A stretch of 33,763 nucleotides of DNA from Defluviitaleaceae bacterium (GTDB taxonomy: Bacteria > Bacillota > Clostridia > Lachnospirales > WQUN01): contig WQRQ01000019.1 in NCBI GenBank assembly GCA_009786685.1, forward strand, positions 1-33,763, in the 5' to 3' direction. The notes under the pieces were generated by a model, which saw only the letters and a program-made list of their open reading frames with translations, ran no database searches and had not been told where the DNA came from. A program made the position numbers and the translations under genes. This document shows, one piece after another, positions 31,841 to 33,763 of this stretch; position 1 is the first letter of the stretch, and the number at the start of each line of letters is the position of its first letter.

Positions 31841-31868
31841 AAATCAAATCTCGGAGGGAGAAATTAAG

Positions 31869-32117
31869 ATGACAAAAATGTATGAGTACATTTACACAAT
31901 GGATGGTAGCGCAGGGTTGGAATATGTTGTAGGCAAATCGGAAAAAGACGTATGCCAGCGTTATGACGGCGAAGCGGTAAGAGTAAAGGATGTAACACAA
32001 GAATTTCCAATAAGTGAAAGCGCAATCGAAGAAGCATTGAAAGTGCGTTTTGGGAATGCAGAAATAAACGCTGTACTGTCAATAATGCGAAGAAATTACG
32101 CGAATATGGTTAATTAA
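31869..32117 (+). CDS. Small protein of unknown function
   Basis: An 82-residue mildly acidic protein. The start at 31869 is chosen because GGAGGG lies about 10 nt upstream; the open frame extends to an ATG at 31806 that would overlap the excisionase-like gene and has no clear RBS. No motif, membrane helix or family is recognised. The C-terminal half looks helical (SESAIEEALKVRFGNAEINAVLS). It belongs to the rightward operon. Confidence 0.65.
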   Translation: MTKMYEYIYTMDGSAGLEYVVGKSEKDVCQRYDGEAVRVKDVTQEFPISESAIEEALKVRFGNAEINAVLSIMRRNYANMVN

Positions 32118-32189
32118 TTCCAGCTTAAACGCTGGATTACATAGCCCAACGCACCATCAGGGCAAATAAAAAACAAAGGAGCAAAAAAA

Positions 32190-32405
32190 ATGACAACATT
32201 AAAGAAGTTTCTTGATACACAAATTGGAGAGCATGGACGTGTTGAAATACTAAGAAGTTCTGGCACGTTTTTATGCGAAGGGATTGTAAAAGACCTTAGA
32301 CAAAGTCCGCTATGGCGTTTAATGGATGAAGAAAACGCCAAATGCAAACAAGCCATGCACATAGAAAAGGCGGACGGGAAATACGTGCAAATTATGATAG
32401 CCTAA
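32190..32405 (+). CDS. Small protein of unknown function
   Basis: A 71-residue protein preceded by AAGGAG. Alternating beta-like segments (GRVEILRSSGTFLCEGIVKDL and KYVQIMIA) suggest a compact beta fold. Small single-stranded-DNA-binding proteins of filamentous phages have similar size, but no sequence match is evident, so this is only a possibility. It directly precedes the structured non-coding block. Confidence 0.6.
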   Translation: MTTLKKFLDTQIGEHGRVEILRSSGTFLCEGIVKDLRQSPLWRLMDEENAKCKQAMHIEKADGKYVQIMIA

Positions 32406-32721
32406 CCCCCCCATCTAAATAGCGGGGGCAAGGCAAGCCCCAAGGCGAAAGCCAAGTCCCCGCACTCCCTAAAAAATCAAACGGCAACACAATAGCCGTC
32501 AAAGCCGCACGTAGTTCGCAGTCGTAGGCAACTACAACCGCGAAGACCCCTCCTCCTTGTCCAGCCGCGAAGCGCGCTTCTTTAGGGCAACGAGCCAACG
32601 CACGGCGCGGATACATTACCTTAGAAGAAAATACTAGCGTGACGGTTTTTCTCAGGCCCGTCCCGAGACGGACAGAAGCCAATAAGCGATTCACGGCAAA
32701 AAAACCAAAGGAGGATACACA
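32406..32721 (+). other. GC-rich, hairpin-filled non-coding block (candidate ssDNA origin or structured RNA)
   Basis: No gene is supported in these 316 nt. The block is richer in G and C than the genes around it and contains several perfect short stems: GCGGGG/CCCCGC (32422-32463) enclosing GGC-GAAA-GCC (32444-32453); ACGGC/GCCGT (32481-32499); GTAGTT/AACTAC (32511-32535); CCGCG/CGCGG (32565-32610); CCGTC-CCGA-GACGG (32658-32671). TAGCGT is at 32635-32640, matching the hexamer reported as CS-6 in single-strand origins of Gram-positive rolling-circle plasmids. It ends with the RBS of the next gene. A single-strand origin, a packaging region or a structured RNA would all fit. Confidence 0.5.
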
Positions 32722-33516
32722 ATGCATTTAGTGCTAACTATGCTGGAAGAAATCAAGCGATTCATAAAAGAAAAGCCAGAAATACTATTTAACTATCTGT
32801 TAGTTCTGGCAGTAGCCGTAATGATTTTTGTTTTTGCTGTACGCATGATGGAGATAAATGTTTTTGCCGACGAGCCACACCAAATTCACTATATGCAATC
32901 ACAACATCTATTAGGGATAGACATTAATCAAATGGAAAATGCAGGCATTAGAAGGGACTTGAATGCGCAGATACAAATGGCGAAAATGCATAACCCAGAA
33001 CAATATACACGAGCGTCATTTAATGCACTGATGGGTCTTCTTATGAGTTCAATTACAACGGTAATAAACCCTTCGACACATTCGATTGAATTGCATTGGA
33101 ATTTTAACGAGTTGCGTCGTGCAAGGGAAGGGCTTGTGCCAATACCAACAATAAAAAATTGTGCAAATAGACGATTGCTTTATTCAGACATAAAAGAATT
33201 AGGGTCGCGAGATAGGTACAGGTATACAGGTGAAACATGGAACAGTGTATCGGTACAAGTAAGGATGGCAACACAGGATATAAATAATCCAAATTTGACA
33301 GGTGGGCAGGTCTCAACAAGACGGGGGCAATTGTTGGACGCAGTCGGCAGGTTGGAAAGATTGCCTGAAAGCCCCAAAGACTGGCTGTATCCCCTAATAA
33401 TGGAAACAGCCGAAGCAAAACTATCAAGCATGATATGGCTGGTCGCATTAGGCGCGTTTGGCCTTGGTATATCGGTAATGACAATATTCTCTATTTTATG
33501 GAGTAGGTGTAGATAA
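32722..33516 (+). CDS. Membrane protein of the mobile element
   Basis: A 264-residue protein with one hydrophobic helix near the N-terminus (about 23-43, FNYLLVLAVAVMIFVFAV) and one near the C-terminus (about 236-258), enclosing about 190 polar residues. No signal peptidase site is clear. AGGAGG precedes the ATG. The next gene starts within its stop codon (TAATG). No family is recognised. Such two-helix proteins next to tiny membrane proteins occur in virion and assembly modules of filamentous phages and also in conjugation modules. Confidence 0.7.
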   Translation: MHLVLTMLEEIKRFIKEKPEILFNYLLVLAVAVMIFVFAVRMMEINVFADEPHQIHYMQSQHLLGIDINQMENAGIRRDLNAQIQMAKMHNPEQYTRASFNALMGLLMSSITTVINPSTHSIELHWNFNELRRAREGLVPIPTIKNCANRRLLYSDIKELGSRDRYRYTGETWNSVSVQVRMATQDINNPNLTGGQVSTRRGQLLDAVGRLERLPESPKDWLYPLIMETAEAKLSSMIWLVALGAFGLGISVMTIFSILWSRCR

Positions 33517-33656
33517 TGGGAATGGTCGAAAGCATAGGAAAACTGGTAGGCGTAGGATTCACTGCGGGAATAGTAGCAGGAACAATGATATTCATTGTCA
33601 ACTTTATACTATCATCCGTTATGAATATATTTAAAATTCCAACGAGAGGAGACTGA
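33516..33656 (+). CDS. Tiny membrane protein
   Basis: A 46-residue protein starting MGMVESIGKLVGVGFTAG, with a single hydrophobic helix (about 10-36) and a short basic C-terminus (FKIPTRGD). The ATG overlaps the upstream stop codon by 1 nt, indicating coupled translation. Size and composition resemble minor coat proteins of filamentous phages; no sequence identity can be claimed. Confidence 0.65.
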   Translation: MGMVESIGKLVGVGFTAGIVAGTMIFIVNFILSSVMNIFKIPTRGD

Positions 33657-33660
33657 CAAA

Positions 33661-33763
33661 ATGACAGCATTAGTTACAAATCTAACTGAACAAGTCGGCG
33701 ATATCGTTCCCGACCTCATCAGCGGTGCAGGCGCAGTAATCGGAGCAGTAGCCCCCGCCGCTC
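33661..33763 (+). CDS. Possible coat-like small protein, cut by window edge
   Basis: The open frame starts MTALVTNLTEQVGDIVPD, continues into an Ala/Gly/Val-rich hydrophobic stretch (SGAGAVIGAVAPAA) and runs off the window after 34 codons. GAGGAG lies upstream. A polar amphipathic N-terminus followed by a small-residue hydrophobic segment is the pattern of major coat proteins of filamentous phages, but with only 34 residues this is a hypothesis. Confidence 0.5.
   Translation, partial: MTALVTNLTEQVGDIVPDLISGAGAVIGAVAPAA

Noticed and set aside
31806-31868. Upstream start for the 82-residue protein
   Set aside because: It would overlap the excisionase-like gene and has no RBS, whereas ATG 31869 has GGAGGG at a suitable distance.
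32392-32727. 111-residue minus-strand open frame over the structured block
   Set aside because: It runs opposite to the operon, lacks an RBS, overlaps the ends of both neighbouring genes, and its length follows from the few stop codons in GC-rich sequence.
1-33763. CRISPR array, rRNA operon or complete insertion sequence
   Set aside because: No regularly spaced repeats, no rRNA sequence and no transposase were seen on either strand.

Overview
The window is a stretch of Firmicutes chromosome, most likely from an anaerobic member of the Clostridia, followed at about 28.8 kb by the start of an integrated mobile element. The Firmicutes call rests on the era-yqzL-recO order, recU, an AbrB-type regulator, DegV and a pyruvate kinase with the extra C-terminal PEP-utiliser-like domain. 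The anaerobe call rests on an [FeFe]-hydrogenase-like sensor protein and a thioredoxin reductase that lacks the usual NADPH-binding arginines. I cannot name a genus.

Layout. 39-4757 (minus strand): dacF-type carboxypeptidase, ftsZ, a thioredoxin-reductase-like flavoprotein and asnS. 4912-14047 (minus strand): a five-gene signalling cluster transcribed from a promoter at 14084-14111. In transcription order it encodes a cytosolic REC-kinase-REC-HPt protein, a membrane sensor kinase-REC-HPt protein, a lone CheY-like receiver, a soluble fusion of two ferredoxin clusters, an H-cluster hydrogenase domain and a chemoreceptor signalling domain, and a second cytosolic REC-kinase-REC-HPt protein. 14105-17260 (plus strand): era, yqzL, recO and an MFS transporter. 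17238-18714 (minus strand): a BlaR1-like M56 protease without a beta-lactam sensor and its BlaI-type repressor. 18775-23948 (plus strand): rpsB, tsf, rmuC, a PilB/GspE ATPase and a prepilin-like protein. 23917-28622 (minus strand): recU, abrB-like, degV, pyk and pfkA.

The mobile element. At 28757-28798 only the 3' part of a tRNA-Arg(CCT) gene remains, which is the usual footprint of integration into a tRNA. Beyond it lies an AT-rich element that runs off the right edge. Its leftward operon encodes a CI/LexA-type repressor, a membrane-anchored DUF2726 protein, a coiled-coil protein and a tyrosine integrase. Its rightward operon starts with an excisionase-like protein and small unknown proteins, crosses a 316-nt GC-rich hairpin-filled non-coding block containing TAGCGT, and continues with small membrane proteins. 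The rightward genes suggest a filamentous-phage-like (inovirus) or ICE-like element; the deciding genes lie outside the window.

How the parts may work together. The signalling cluster is the most unusual part. Its H-cluster cysteines are kept, the proton-transfer cysteine is replaced by proline, and a chemoreceptor tip is attached, so it looks like a hydrogen or redox sensor feeding a receiver protein and multi-step phosphorelays. No DNA-binding output and no cheA or cheW lie nearby. Other points of interest are a shared 21-nt palindromic layout in the rpsB, signalling-operon and asnS promoters (weakly in ftsZ), palindromes embedded in frame within recO, and abrupt changes of keto/amino base skew inside single genes.
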